From: Quercus robur
Lineage: Eukaryota > Streptophyta > Magnoliopsida > Fagales > Fagaceae
Assembly (NCBI RefSeq): GCF_932294415.1
Contig: NC_065538.1
Location: 74,935,834-74,999,833, forward strand
DNA: 64,000 nucleotides
Direction: 5' to 3'
In this document: positions 35,501-47,713 of the stretch, piece after piece
Position numbering within the stretch: the stretch's first letter is position 1
Layout of the letters: each line of letters opens with the position of its first letter
Notes under the pieces: generated by a model
What the model was told of the DNA's origin: nothing
The model's input: only the letters and a program-made list of their open reading frames with translations
The model's database searches: none
Made by a program: the position numbers and the translations under genes

Positions 35501-37602
35501 CGTATGGATGATTATAAGAAAGTTGATTCCACAAATAATTAATTGCTTTGATGAACATATGTATACATCAAATCTATGTCTTAATAGGCACGGGAGGAAA
35601 TTTTCTGCGGCAACTAGTATTAAAATGGAAAGAATCATAATACCATATGGCATGAAAGTGAGCTTAACAAGCACATTGAAAAAGCCAAGCAGAGAGATAA
35701 GCTTCTTAAAGAAATTATGTAGAAAAATAACTACCGTATAGATCTGGCCTGGCTGAGTGATGAAGCAATTTGAGTGGTAGGACCAACAGGGATGGGACCA
35801 GAAACTCCATTGTGTGAATTGCTGTAGTGAAGAATGGCTGTTGTTGTCAGTACCCGAGCCGTAAAGCGTGTAGAAACTGCAATGTAGTAATCCTGGGCAG
35901 GCTGATCAGCTGTGACCAAGACAGAATAAGTCTGTCCAAGATGGATATCAAGGGAAGTGTAGGTGTTCTGGAGCGTGTGAGAGCCTTCTACCTCTATCAA
36001 CTTCATTTTGTGGCCCTGAATTCTGAAGTTAATTGATGTTGTAAGCCCCACATTCGATATCCTGAGCCTATAAGTCTTTCCTGCAAACAAATTGTTGAAA
36101 CAATGAGATCCCAGTACATGCAGTTTCTAAGATTATGAGACTAATTAATCACTTTTCTAATCAGAAGTTAATATTTATGGTGAATTCCAATAAACACAAG
36201 CACATTAGTTATGAAAAGTTCAACGGTTAAGAGAATTACAGTGAGAGAGCATAAAGGTTCATTAATATACACCTTGATCAACAGTAAATGTGTAACCATT
36301 CCACCCACGACCATTGATGAGAAGTCCATCAGGGAAGGGGAGATTGCGACCACTGTCCAAGAGTCGTCTTAGTATCTATAAAACCAAAGTGAGACTAGAT
36401 TAAGTACTAAGAAGCAGGTTCTATATAAGCCAAGAAAGTGAAATAACTTCAAGGTTCTGGTTCCCCTGCATACGGATGTCAATGTAGAGATGCTTACATA
36501 TTGATTTGTCTTGTACCAGTCCCCAGCCAATATGGTGAAGTCACCAGCAGGAGAAGGGAATGGAACCGGAATCTTTGGGCGGCTCCAGATTCTGATGCCA
36601 CCAAACCCTCCAGCAGCTTTCTGGAATCCAAATGATGGGAAGTAGAAATAGCTACCAATCTGGTCCTTCACTTGGATAAAATAAGTGAAGTTTTTTCCTT
36701 GTCGGATTGGACAATTAGTGCCATACATTCCATCCTGCCATGAGTTCCGCCTCTGCTGTATGCCATTCCTGTGGACAAAACACATGACAAAGTAATCGAA
36801 TTAAATATAACTTGTTCAGAATTTTGTTCCAAGACCTTATAGAAGGGGAAATTGTACACTGTCTGGTAGCTGTGGAATTAAATACTAAATGCAGTGTTGG
36901 AGGATATCAACTATCCCAAAGGTGCACACCACAACTGCTGAAAAGAAGTACTCATATGCCCTATTTGCTGAAATACTAATTAGTTTTACTAAAATGAAGT
37001 AATCCACCTTAAATGAGGAGAATTATCTACTCAATAAAATATAGATCTAAGCCAATCAGTCATAAGATAAGGGTGTCCTGGTTTCTTTCCAGGCTTAAAA
37101 TTCCCTTTACCATTTTTAACATGGAAACTACCACATCTCTGCACCTTGTAAGACAATGAAGGTTCACAGAAGGAACCCAAAAAATAAATAAATAAATAAA
37201 TAAAAAATAAAACACACACAAACAAAAAAATATGACCAACTACTAAATACGTTTTAAGTTATCAAAAAATACGCATTCCCTAAAAAAAGTCATCCAAAAA
37301 TATTGCATGTGAAGATTCTGATCTCTAGGGATTTTTTTTTTCTTGATTTAGAGGTATGGTAGCTTAATGCCAAATACAACCTCGATAAAGGTGCACCTTT
37401 TATAAGAAACAACAGATCTGGGCTAGCTGGCTACAAGGAATAATGAAGGCAATTGATGGTAAACTATCCATATCATAATGGACCCATATGCTCCAGAATA
37501 ACCCATTAGGTAAACAGGCTAAGATTCAAGACCTGAATTTGACTTAATCATAAAAGGTTTATAAATTGACTCTGATTTGAACATTTTTACCACATAAACA
37601 TC

Positions 37603-37656
<54 letters not shown>

Positions 37657-38782
37657 ATTATTCATTTATTAATAAAGTAGATAAAGGCATGCACAGATCT
37701 AGCATGTGGGATTGAAATTAACAACATGCTATCAGCTATTCAAACAGAATTTTTGATTATCTTGGACTTCAATAATGAGGCTAAAGAGGTGTATTAGTAA
37801 GAAAAATAAGATCCAACCATAAAATCCACTATAAACCAAGTCAGATTCTAAAAGTGAATGTCTGCAAGATGTGAATTAACGGGACCCAGCCCGACAGAAG
37901 TGACTATAAAAGCAAAGATGCTTTTTTAAGATTCTTGAACAAAACACTTCCTTTTATTATTCAAAAGCAACCCCAAAAGTTCACCAAATTCACCTATCTT
38001 AATGACTCCTTGATATTTCAGTATTTAAGAACTAAAAAAAAACAGTAACAAAAACACAATTCAACATTAGTACTAATGTAAAAAAAATTAGAAGCCATAG
38101 ATCCATAGATCTTAATTAAGTGTGTCTATCTGTTTCAAATGCTGCTAAAATAGAGGGAATGAGAAAGAACAGAAAATAGCATTGGAGTTATAGATTGTTT
38201 TGACCAGTGAACGGTGATAAACTCAGCTCATTTCTCAGTTTAACTGATTGTTGCTGAAAGTACCAGATGTAGTACCAAAATGAACGACATTTTTTGTTTT
38301 TCTCTTTCACTTTCTTGCATTTTTCCAAACCTAAAGAACATAAAGCAAGTCTATCAGAAAAATTAAGGCATTTTACCAAGAAATGAGGAATGGCTCCCTT
38401 AGGTAGTTGAACACATTGATAACCAAGTTTTCATTTGTAACAGCATCGATTTGAGGCCCTGGGAATTGCCCATTTATCAAAATCCCCTGTAAAATTGCTC
38501 ACATTTACTCAAGCAACTCAAAGATACATCACAAAGAAACTAGCAAGAAAAGCATTTTCCAAACAAGAGTTAAGCAAAGAAACAGAGTTGCAGAAGCAAA
38601 AGAAACAGAGAAATGAACACAATTGGGGGGGGGGGGGGTACCTGTTGCTTAACACCAAGAGGGTAAATATCACCGTAAGTGACTTTCCACGTGAAGAACC
38701 TATACGGGTCTTCACCATTAACGCCATGAACAAAAACAAGAACCAAAGCAATGAAAAAACAAAGAACCCTGCAGTCTCTCAT
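32546..38782 (-). CDS. SKU5-similar (SKS) multicopper oxidase-like protein, eight exons
   Basis: Exons (minus) 38782-38642, 38486-38377, 36768-36498, 36375-36273, 36080-35735, 35212-34844, 34736-34658 and 32764-32546 join in frame at GT-AG sites to 545 residues, the usual SKS length. Residues 1-23 are a signal peptide (FFIALVLVFVHGVNG). Three cupredoxin domains follow: DPYRFFTWKVTYGDIYPLGV and NGQFPGPQIDAVTNENLVIN (first), GKTYRLRISNVGLTTSINFR (second), WHIDGHSFFVMG to WARQYLGQQFYLRV (third). Laccase copper ligands are mostly replaced: WNG for HWHG, YFYFPS for HWH, and no HCH motif near VGMWNIRSENW. It is therefore probably not an oxidase, as known for SKU5/SKS proteins, which act at the cell wall. 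The C-terminus ends RGRHTRPFKK with no GPI-anchor signal, like the pollen-type L-ascorbate oxidase homologues. The ATG at 38782 is preferred because the frame upstream has only GTG. Confidence 0.9.
32821..33120. repeat. Imperfect short repeats in SKS intron 7
   Basis: Words ATTATCAATAGATCATTATC, AATAAATTCATTGCATA and ATAAATCATATATTGCATAA alternate several times. The pattern looks like slippage or local duplication. Confidence 0.7.
34220..34495. repeat. Direct duplication in SKS intron 7
   Basis: GAAATTAGAAAGAAGAAAA(C/T)G followed by AAAAGTTGAAATCAATTTGG occurs at about 34246 and again at about 34402. Each copy is followed by a TAGCT(G/A)AAT and AAATATTTGCAT stretch. Confidence 0.7.
35272..35739. 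repeat. 234-bp tandem duplication carrying a splice donor
   Basis: Copy 1 (35272-35505) and copy 2 (35506-35739) are about 97% alike. They fill intron 5 of the SKS gene and overlap the last bases of exon 5. The donor used by exon 5 (minus CGGTAGTTA at 35736-35728) is therefore repeated at 35502-35494. The period is a multiple of three, which explains open frames on both strands; these are not genes. Confidence 0.85.
37605..37656. repeat. (CA)n(TA)n microsatellite
   Basis: About 15 CA units followed by about 11 TA units in SKS intron 2. Confidence 0.9.
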
Positions 38783-38960
38783 TGTTCCTTGTTCTCTTTC
38801 TATTTCCTTCACTCAGTAACTACTTGAAGAATGTGTACCACAATGAGTTCAGTGGAAAACTAGATCTACAAAAGCCAAAGGATACTCTCTTCAAAAGCAC
38901 CACTGTGAAGAAACTGGAACTGGTGCTGATGGGTCTGTTTTTCTCTCTCTAAATCTGTCT

Positions 38961-38970
38961 AAAAATATAA
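38961..38970 (-). promoter_or_regulatory. Possible TATA box of the SKS gene
   Basis: Minus strand TTATATTTTT about 180 bases upstream of the start, followed by a CT/GA-rich leader. Confidence 0.3.
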
Positions 38971-39589
38971 TGCTTTTTTCTAACTTCGTTTTGTGGTGCT
39001 TTGATCAGTGAGTGAGCAGAGCTCAGTTTTGTATGCAAGTGAAACAACAAAATGAACTGGCTCGCTTGTGAGCTGTCAATGTGGTTTGGTTTCAGTCTTT
39101 AAGTGCATGAAATATAGTGCGGTAGATGGTCCAGTCCAATCATGTACCGTGATTTCCAAGTCGGTTGGGGGCAAAAGTGGGTCTAAATTGATGTTGGATG
39201 TTCTTGAGTGGCTTGGAATTTCAGTGTGTACTGGGATCAGAGTGATAGATAGTGTAAGAGATTGGAACTGAATTTGGTAAGTTACAGGATTGACCTTTTC
39301 ACGTGCACTTATGGAGCTGTCCCTACAAGTGTTGGCTGAGATTAAATGCGATATTCCTCTGCTTTTACTGTTTACTGCATAAATTTATTTTAGGACTTGA
39401 TTTGCTGTGATGGTAGAACATGAAATGCCATGGTCCTGTTCAAGTTTTGAGTTTGAAGATTATTTGCGTATGTGTTTATTCATCCAATTGTTTGATATGT
39501 TTTAGACTTTATTCCCGCTGACCAACCAGCTCTTGCAAAATATAAAAAGTAGCTTATTTTACATATTTTGACCCAAAAAAACACTCACA

Positions 39590-39915
39590 TCAATGGGTAT
39601 AAAATTGTGCATAAATGCACAAGTGCTACAATAACTGTGCATATATGCACAGTTACTGTAGCTCTTCTATATATTATTTTAGTATTATTTCTCTCACTCA
39701 AATTCTCTCTTCCACTTACTCTCTCTCTCTCTCCAACTCATAAAAATATTATTTATATAAAATATAGTGTATAATAGATAAAATGATGTAAATGTTTTGT
39801 AAAAATGATGTAAATGTTTTGTAAAAATGATGGTGTAAAATAAAAAATGTAGGTTTTTTTAGGTAAAATAGACGAAATCTTTCAGAAGAACTGATGTAAT
39901 TGCTCTAATGTTGTC
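39590..39915. mobile_element. Fold-back MITE-like sequence
   Basis: Contains a perfect 24-bp palindrome (39632-39655, arms TAACTGTGCATA), extended with two mismatches to about 40 bp, preceded by a small hairpin (TTGTGCA...TGCACAA). CT-rich sequence and a direct repeat of ATGATGTAAATGTTTTGTAA follow, to AATTGCTCTAATG. The end sequences resemble Tourist-like elements but boundaries are unsure. Confidence 0.4.
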
Positions 39916-41272
39916 AATTACTATGATTGAAAATTTTCATACTATTTGGTTAATTAAAATGAATTGTCTGCTATTTACTTAAATCTAAATTTCAGTCTAT
40001 TCGGATCACTACCCGCCTATTTCAATCCATTCTACTAAATTTTGATTGGTATGACCGTTTTGGTCATTATGTAAACAAAACACTCTTGTTATAATTGACA
40101 AACTGAAATGGTAACTAAAAGAGAATTGACAACTTTGATTGATATAATACTCTTGTTACAACTAAAGTGTGAACTTAACTTTTAGTTAGTCCTAATGATG
40201 ATCCTCTTAAGAACTGTTTATGACCCTAAGCCAGTCCTATTGTAATAATAATCAGGCTTCTATAAGGCTAATTCTGTACTTATCCTAAGAAATTAGATAT
40301 CTTAATTATGTCAGTTGCCCTTTTCCCAAATAATGTAAGGTCGAAATTTATAATTTTAGCTAGAAGCCTAGAAAATGCACTTGCACATGCGTTTGACCTT
40401 GAAAAGTATCTTTGGGGATCATGGCCATTTCTAGATCAGTGAGTTCTTGTAATGAACTTACATTCAATTATTACGTATGGGATTAGTTTATTGAGAGTTT
40501 GAAACAATATTGCTAATGATTAATGTTTATATGTCTTATTGTCTCATGGTATGGACCCCAAGTTGTTCAATATAATTCTCAAGATAGCCAAAACACAAAA
40601 TGTAATTTTTATTATGCCCCTTATGATGTAAATTAAATAAATAACAATGTAACCAAGCGCCAAAGGTAATTGATTATAGAACAGAAATGTTATGGTGTAT
40701 GTACCATATGGCGCCTCATCCTCCCTTAAAAGTTAACATAAATTTTTTGAGTTTTGAGTGAAATTTGTGGTATGCGCTTGTGTTAGAGCCTCATTCCTTC
40801 TCTCTAATGTGTATATTTCTAAAATCATAATAAGAAGAAGAAGAAGTAGAAGAAAGTGGTTAAAGAAGAAAATTGCTGCAACATTTGTGAACATAATGCT
40901 GTAACTTTATTTTTCAATATCTTCTGAGGCTGCAGGCTGTCTTTAAATTAAGAGTTTAATTAACAGGATAAGACAGGGTTGCCATCTGGTTTAAGTAGTA
41001 ACTTTGGTATCAAATACCAATTGAGTTTTGGATCTTACAATGTTTCTCACCCTTCTATGGATCTTCTAGTTTGCAGTTTCTTACAAATTATTGTCATGCT
41101 AGACAAGTATTATACCATTGCTGGGTTTATTATTGATGAGTTGTACTACTAATATATCATTTGTAATGTTCACCTAGCAGAAGGCATTCATGATTCATGT
41201 TCTTCTCCGATGCAAGCAGAGTAAAGCCTTTTTAATAGGACTAGCTCTTCTTATATTATTTGTACTGTTCAC

Positions 41273-41755
41273 CTAGGATACACCTGCATCCATGTCAAAT
41301 ACATTAACAAAACTAGAAACAGCATCTAGAAATTTTACAATGCCATCAATTATATAACATGGATAGCTAGATTTTGAAAAGGACAAGCTCTTCTTATACC
41401 TGAGTAGTGCAACGGGCAACAGTGTCGCTCAAATTGTAGACTGCTCTACTTGCAGGTGTCCACTGCCCTCCAATCCATCCTGATTTTCTAACAGATTGCC
41501 AACATGTTAACATACTTTGAAAAATACAAATTGAAACTTGCAGTGCAAGTATATAAGTACTAAGAGAGATTAGAGATATACGCTTACCCCACAACAAAGA
41601 AGGAATGGCTATCAATATTTCATGACTGCACAGTGTCCCCAATTTTGGAACATCTCTATATACTCTCAGAAATTAGCATCCATAACAGAAGTCTGAAGGT
41701 AGGAATTTCACCCTGTGGGATAACTAGGAATGCTTCCAACACTAAAAACTCCAGG
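41273..41755 (-). pseudogene. Truncated duplicate of the SKS gene (exon 6 end, exon 7, edge of exon 8)
   Basis: The left end (CTAGGATACACCTGCATCC) matches the start of SKS exon 8. The next part matches the end of intron 7, 41400-41478 matches exon 7 (minus strand: GGQWTPASRAVYNLSDTVAR), and 41587-41755 matches the 3' half of exon 6. Most of intron 7 is deleted, and exon 6 has small deletions and ends abruptly. Introns are retained, so it arose by DNA duplication, not retroposition. It lies about 2.5 kb upstream of the intact gene. Confidence 0.8.
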
Positions 41756-42136
41756 GATTTGGGTTTGTGTTTATTCTCATGCATTGTCATATCAATTTAT
41801 AAACAGTTGGTTTAAAAAAAAAAAAAAACAAAACAAAAACAAAAACAAAAGAACTATAGGATATTGGGAATGACTACATATGTCATTAAAGATTCAAAAT
41901 TTCAAAGTGATTAGAATCGAATCAAAAATTTGATAAGCAGCATAATCACAGCCACTGGACATGAATATATCTAAAGGCAAGCTTAATAACACTAAGAAAA
42001 CATATATAAGTACATGATAATGGAAGCTGAAGCAAATTCATAGCAAGATTTTAGTGCTTTAAACTTCTACTCTCATAACTACTGTGTATTTATGAGAATT
42101 TGGTAGTTGAAGAGAATGGAATAACTTAAAATGGTT

Positions 42137-45100
42137 TTATTGATATGTAAACATAATCACCGCATGAGGAGACGATCTGGGGAAGCTTAGCAACTTTTGA
42201 GCCACTTGTAGAAATGCATGTAGCATACACCTCTGATTTTGCATAACCCGAGGTTTAGTGATAATCATCTTCTCCATCACATTTGCATTCTTAAGTAGAA
42301 ATTGTACCACTAAAACAAATACTTCCTTTATGTTGACCAAGTTTTCTCCGAAACCAAAAATCTTGACAGTCTTGAGGCACAACAACAAAAACTTGAAATA
42401 AATCTCCTTTGATTTCCAATGGCTCATGTCATCATAGTTGTAATAACTGAGGTAGTGTCTTTCTAGAATCTGCAGAATGAGTGTGCATTAGCTCATTTTG
42501 AAGTTCAGTTTTAGATTATGATATTTTCTCATGTTGTTATAGAGTTGACCTACGATGAGGAAACAAAGAAAAATCGGATTTGGAATTCTTGAGTTAGCTT
42601 TGAACAACATGGGTTTTTAGGATTTATGATACGAGTTTGGTACATTGAATGGAGAGTACGATAAAAATGACAATCTTTATTATTGGAAAAAAAGATGTTG
42701 TAATGGAACAACTAAACTTATTCATATGTTTGAATGTGACGTTGAAATAAAACTCAAGATCTATATTTATTAAATATAATATAATATAATTTAAATTTGG
42801 GAAGAGGTTAAAAAAGTTTTTTTATATATATTTTAAATTTTATAATTATTATGTGTATGTGGAAAGTGTTAATATTTGGAAATATAATAATTTTATAAAT
42901 TATTACATCTAAGTAACAATTATTATAGTCCTTTTAGAGAGGAATGATTATTCCTCAATTTTTTTTTTTTTTTTGATAAACAACTATTCCTCAATTAGGA
43001 ATACTTATTTCTAAGAAATAGTAATGATTATAGTGTTTCTAATAGGGAAAAGAAATAGAAAAATTTGAAGATACAACAAAGGGGAAACACTAACTCATGA
43101 ACAGTATTTTCACTATTTTGCCTCTTTAGGGGGTAGTTGGGGCTTTTTTTTCTTTTTTTTTCTTTTTTGAGGGGGGGGGGGGGGAGATTGTTGTGTCACA
43201 TAAACTTCAAACAAAGCTTCATAGCTTCTGAAATTCAAAAAACTTATTCTTCTTCTTATAGAAAGCATTACACCCATGCGTACAGATGACTGAAACACTA
43301 ATACCTATTTATTGTGGATCATGGACTTTTACCATGAAGCCCAAACTAAATAACGTAAACTAAAAATAATAATAAAACCCAATGGACAGTTAGTACTTAG
43401 AATAGCCCATCTCCCAAAAACAAAAATCTCACACAATATCCTTTTGACACTAAAAAATAAATAAATAAAATTAAAGTGAAATTGACTTCTTATTGCATGC
43501 CTAGGCTAGGAATTATGGATGATAACTTTTGCATTGAATGACTTTTTTTCAAACTTTGGCAATAAATGACCTCTCTTATTCAGAAAAATCGATTTTCAAA
43601 AATCTACCATTGCTATAATTGTTGTAAATGAGAAGAAGGTTTTGAATAAATGGTCCACAAAAGGTCCACTTCAAGAAAGTCCATAATCAAGAATTAACTC
43701 TTTACATCAAGAATCATTCTCAAAAAAAAAAAAAAACCTCTTTACATCAAGAAATTAAAGGGGGCTAAGTTCCTGAAGGGAATCATTTCGACACTATCAA
43801 TAGTTAGACACATTGATCTAAAGAAAAAGATAATGATTAGGAGTAATTCTTCATCCAATTAAGTTCCTTTTCATCTGACCTTCAAGAAATTGGTCCAAGA
43901 AAAACATACCTTAAACCCTAAGTTATGGTGTGATATGTCTATAACCAATTTCTCCACATAAGGCAAACTTTGAAGCAGGCTTGCAATGCCAGGGAGGTCC
44001 CATTTCTTCATGCTTGTTTTCACCGTTACATATTTACACTTTAACAGTGGAGAAGGCACATGCTTCACTGACATTAGAGATAGAACCTAGGTCCATCAAA
44101 ACAAGAAGCAAAACACAATTAGGTAAACTGGATTTCAGAACAAATAACACACCCATTTGCCCTAGGTGAAATACATGTTTTACAAAACACTAATATACAT
44201 GAATTTGAATATATCCCATATGTTGACAATGAAAAACAGTGGTTAATAAAGTTCATTTAATGCTTCATTAAATAAATTTTTTATACATTTTCAAAATAAT
44301 AAATTTAACTTTTGCATATATAATAAAAAAAAAAAAAACACATAATCATAATAAATTTGAGCATATAAGCAGCTAAAATTTTTTTAACAAGTGTATTTAT
44401 TCTTTAAAAAATATGTATTACTGCTCATAATTGAGCAATTATTAATCCTTATCTTCTATTCTTAGGGCACTCGTTAACAAGATCCAACCTTCTGGAAAAT
44501 CAAGACCTTGGTAAAATTGTAGATTATTATGACAAATCATTATTTGGCACAAAAACAAGTGTCTCACACCTTATCATGCTACTAAAAGCAAGTGTCTATA
44601 ACTCAATAGTTCATGAAATTGGACCAATAATATTATGTTCTTAAATTAATCCTTAACTACAACAAGGATTAAAATCAAAATGCTCAAGAGGAAAAACCAC
44701 CCATCTCACAATATAGTAACATCTTTTTCCAATACTCTTATAAATCACAAAATGATTTTTCCTTTTGGTAATAATATAACTTGGTTGGATATGGACTTCT
44801 TATAATATGATTTTTCCAATAATGTTAAGTCTTTAATATGTGATTGACTATAAAATGATTAAAATCCCTTCTTCTTCTTCTTCTTTTTTTGGTCAATAAG
44901 TTTTAGCTCAATTAACATCTCCTCTCAATTTAAGTGTTAGATGGAGGGTGAGGTCGTAAGTTTAGACCCATTAGTTGCATGTGTAAACTACTCGTAAAAG
45001 ATATATACATATATAAATTGGGTAAATGAATAATTCTTCAAAGTAAAATCAAATTGTACAATACTTCTCACTAAGAATAGGTTTGAATGAGGGTATTAAA

Positions 45101-46782
45101 AAAAAAAGTTGTGTAAATGCACTATTGGTACCTATGAAGCCTTAAAAAATTGTTATTTGTGAGACTAAAGGTGAGCTTTAAGTTAAAAGTAAACATACCC
45201 TAAATATACAAATCAACCTCAGTTTAAGTGTGTATGCTATCGTAAGTGAAAAAGAACACTAGATGTTGTGCATTGTTCTATATGCAGGGATTAGCCAAAC
45301 AATGAGAGTACCAACAATAAAAAATTTAAAAAAAAAAATTATAAGTAAACGGTTTAATGCACAAATACCAACAATAAAAAGCTTAAATCTTGATACATTA
45401 TAATGTCTCTGTAGATGGAAATTAACATTAGCAATCAATAGTAGATGCTGTGCATTATTATAAGCAATGATTAGCCAAACGAAAGAACACTTTATGCTAT
45501 GCATTATTTCATATGCAGTCCCCAACAATAAAAAGCTACAATATTGATAGATTCATGTCTACGCAAATGGGAATCAACATAGCAATCAATAGAAGCATGA
45601 AGTATTGCATACAACAAACCACACAGAGAACCAAAAAAATTAGGCTATCAAGAAAAAACAAACCATGAGACACCATTTGCCAACAAAAAGTTCCTTCACA
45701 TGATGCAGACTCTCAAGAAGTTCTCTCACAGCTTCTTGATACTCATTACAAGCACTTTCCTCTTCAACCTTAAGCACTGCCATGCTGAAATCAAGCTTAG
45801 CCTTAACTAACGACGACACATCCTTTATCCGACACTTCTTCATACAAAAAGTTCCCAGAATTTCCAATGACTCAATCTTTGGAGCCACAATTTCCAATTC
45901 AAACACAGGATCATCAATTTTCCCAGCTGCAGTAAGCATAAAATGGTTATTTATCACCAATTTTTTCAGACTTTCCGACGCTATATCCAACCGATTAAGC
46001 CTACAACAATTATTCAATTCCAAGTATTCAAGCCTAGGACTACCCATCACCACTTTCCTTATATCATCTCCACACAGCGCGGTGTAACCAATACACAAGC
46101 GCTTGAGTGAACTCAAATGTACCACCCCAATAGGCTTAATATTGCAGAAACTAAAATCCAATTCAGAAACAAACTGATTGGTGTAGAGATGCTGAGGCAA
46201 TAGGTAGGTCTCAAAATTGAAAACATGGGCATACGTTAAACGTAAACTGAGCTGTTCCACCATGGCATTTGTGGCTAAACGAACCCAAAGATCGAGTCGA
46301 GGCTTCAGGTCTGGCTTGTAATTGAATCGAAGATAAAACTTTGTGAGCTTGGGAGCCTTGTGTAGGAGTAAGGTGTTGTCTACAGCAGTGGCAAAATGGT
46401 CTGTGTTTTCGTAATCATCGGTGAAACTCAGAGAAGGAACTGAGGTCCAAACGTAGGACCATCTTTTGGATAGAACACCAGTTTTGATAGCGTCTTTGGT
46501 GGGCAAGGAAGAGAGGATGTTGAGGAGGATCGAGTTCGGCAAGGCGCTGATTCGATCTTGTGTGATTGGTGGTGCATGTTTGAGGCGCTTACAGCATACA
46601 ACGTAACAGTCACTATCTTCACCTTCTTCTGCTTTTTCTTCATAAATGGTGATTCTCTCTGCAGGTCTGGAAGCATGAGTGGAATGATCGGAGGAATTAA
46701 GGATGCTGTCTTCACTGGAAGTACTTGCACTTGGGCTTGTTTCGGTTTCACCATAGTTAGAACCATGGCTTTCTTCCTCCAT
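42137..46782 (-). CDS. F-box/LRR protein of the FBD type, three exons
   Basis: Exons (minus) 46782-45664, 44086-43910 and 42469-42137 join in frame to about 542 residues. Residues 1-75 are an acidic Ser/Thr/Glu-rich extension. The F-box follows at about 76-120 (DRISALPNSILLNILSSLPT, KDAIKTGVLSKRWSYVWTSV), which would bind SKP1 in an SCF ubiquitin ligase. Leucine-rich repeats follow (LSSLKRLCIGYTALC, SPRLEYLELNNCCRL, LKKLVINNH, KIESLEILGTF). Exon 2 has the usual KKWDLPGIASLLQSLPYVEK, and exon 3 ends with an FBD-like segment (LKTVKIFGFG, FLLKNANVMEKMII, AQKLLSFPRSSPHAVI). The exon 2-3 join is the least certain because the intervening 1.4 kb could hide a short exon. The substrate is unknown. Confidence 0.85.
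44889..45012 (+). mobile_element. SINE-like tRNA-derived repeat
   Basis: Box A-like AGTTTTAGCTCAATTAACAT and, about 55 bases on, a weak box B-like GTCGTAAGTTTAGACCC, inside the F-box gene's first intron. Tail not defined. Confidence 0.35.
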
Positions 46783-47713
46783 TCTCAGCGCAGTATCTGC
46801 TAGCTATTGATCCGACTTCTTCTTTCTATTTTGTGATTGGAAATGTTTTTAGGTAGGTTCGGTTTAAGGTTGAGTTTTTTTTGGGTAATCATTCAGCGTT
46901 TTTGGTGGAATCAGATGTAAAGATTGAGGTTTTTTTCCGTTAATCATTCAGCTTTTTTTGGTCAAACTAACGGACCAAATCAACACTAAGATAATATTAA
47001 TAGGAAGCAATGCTATGCGCGTAATAAGTTTCATATGGTTAGAGTTGGTAAATTTTTATTGGTTCTTATATGAATTACCACTAATATTATTATTATTTTT
47101 TTAATAGGAATTATTTTTTTACTTATTATTAATAACTTGTCATATTAGCATGTATATCCAAGATAATTCTTGCAATGTTGTAGAAGAGTCTAACTTTAAG
47201 CTTGGATTGAATGTGTAAAAGCTCTAATTTTAACGGTTGAGGAGTAAGAGTAACACAGCACTCATTTTTAATGTTGCTCTCATTTTAGGGTTGACCTCTT
47301 CTAAACGGATCCAGATCCTCTCCGTTTCCCTTTGAAATGGAGAGGCTCCAATTCACAGTGAGGATTTTTTTTTTAAATGATCAATGCTAAAAAACGTGCC
47401 ATGTCATTTAAAATGTTAAAACACACTTAACTCAACAAATTCAACTCTAGTTAAACCAAGGTTAATAGCCGGACCCCTTTTCTCTCACTAGCCGTTCAAA
47501 CTCTCTCTCTCACCAGCCCATTTGAAATTTCAAAGTTCAAACTCTCATCTCCAAGGATTTTCTCTCTCCATCCCACGGTCCTCACCGTCGCCGGTGCCAC
47601 CAGCCATCGTGCTATTCTTTTCTCTCACCAACCAATTGGGTTTCCTGCCTAATCACCTTCATGCGCTCCAACTGTTTGAAAAATTACCTCTGAAAAAATT
47701 TGTACACACAAAA
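46783..47713. other. Divergent promoter region between F-box and DnaJ-type genes
   Basis: The two genes point away from each other. The region includes a repeat (47290-47465) and a CT-rich stretch (47480-47560) likely belonging to the leader of the rightward gene. No clear TATA box was chosen. Confidence 0.4.
47290..47465 (+). repeat. Dispersed repeat, copy 1 (inverted partner at 55.46-55.65 kb)
   Basis: Starts GGATCCAGATCCTCTCCGTT, with CTCTCCGTTTC/GAAATGGAGAG able to form a hairpin, then TGAGGATTTTTTTTTTAAAT, ATGTCATTTAAAATGTTAAA and CACACTTAA. The same order occurs on the opposite strand at 55.46-55.65 kb. Confidence 0.7.

Larger units (their letters stand above)
38783..41272. other. Upstream region of the SKS gene; no other gene seen
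   Basis: Contains the SKS promoter, a fold-back element at 39.6-39.9 kb and AT-rich DNA. No further coding or RNA gene was recognised. Confidence 0.45.

Noticed and set aside
35258-35741. 138- and 157-codon frames on opposite strands
   Set aside because: They result from the 234-bp tandem duplication in the SKS intron (period divisible by three) and have no protein similarity.
43113-43298. 61-codon frame in the F-box gene intron 2
   Set aside because: It is partly a poly-lysine/proline translation of homopolymers and does not keep the reading frame of exons 2 and 3.
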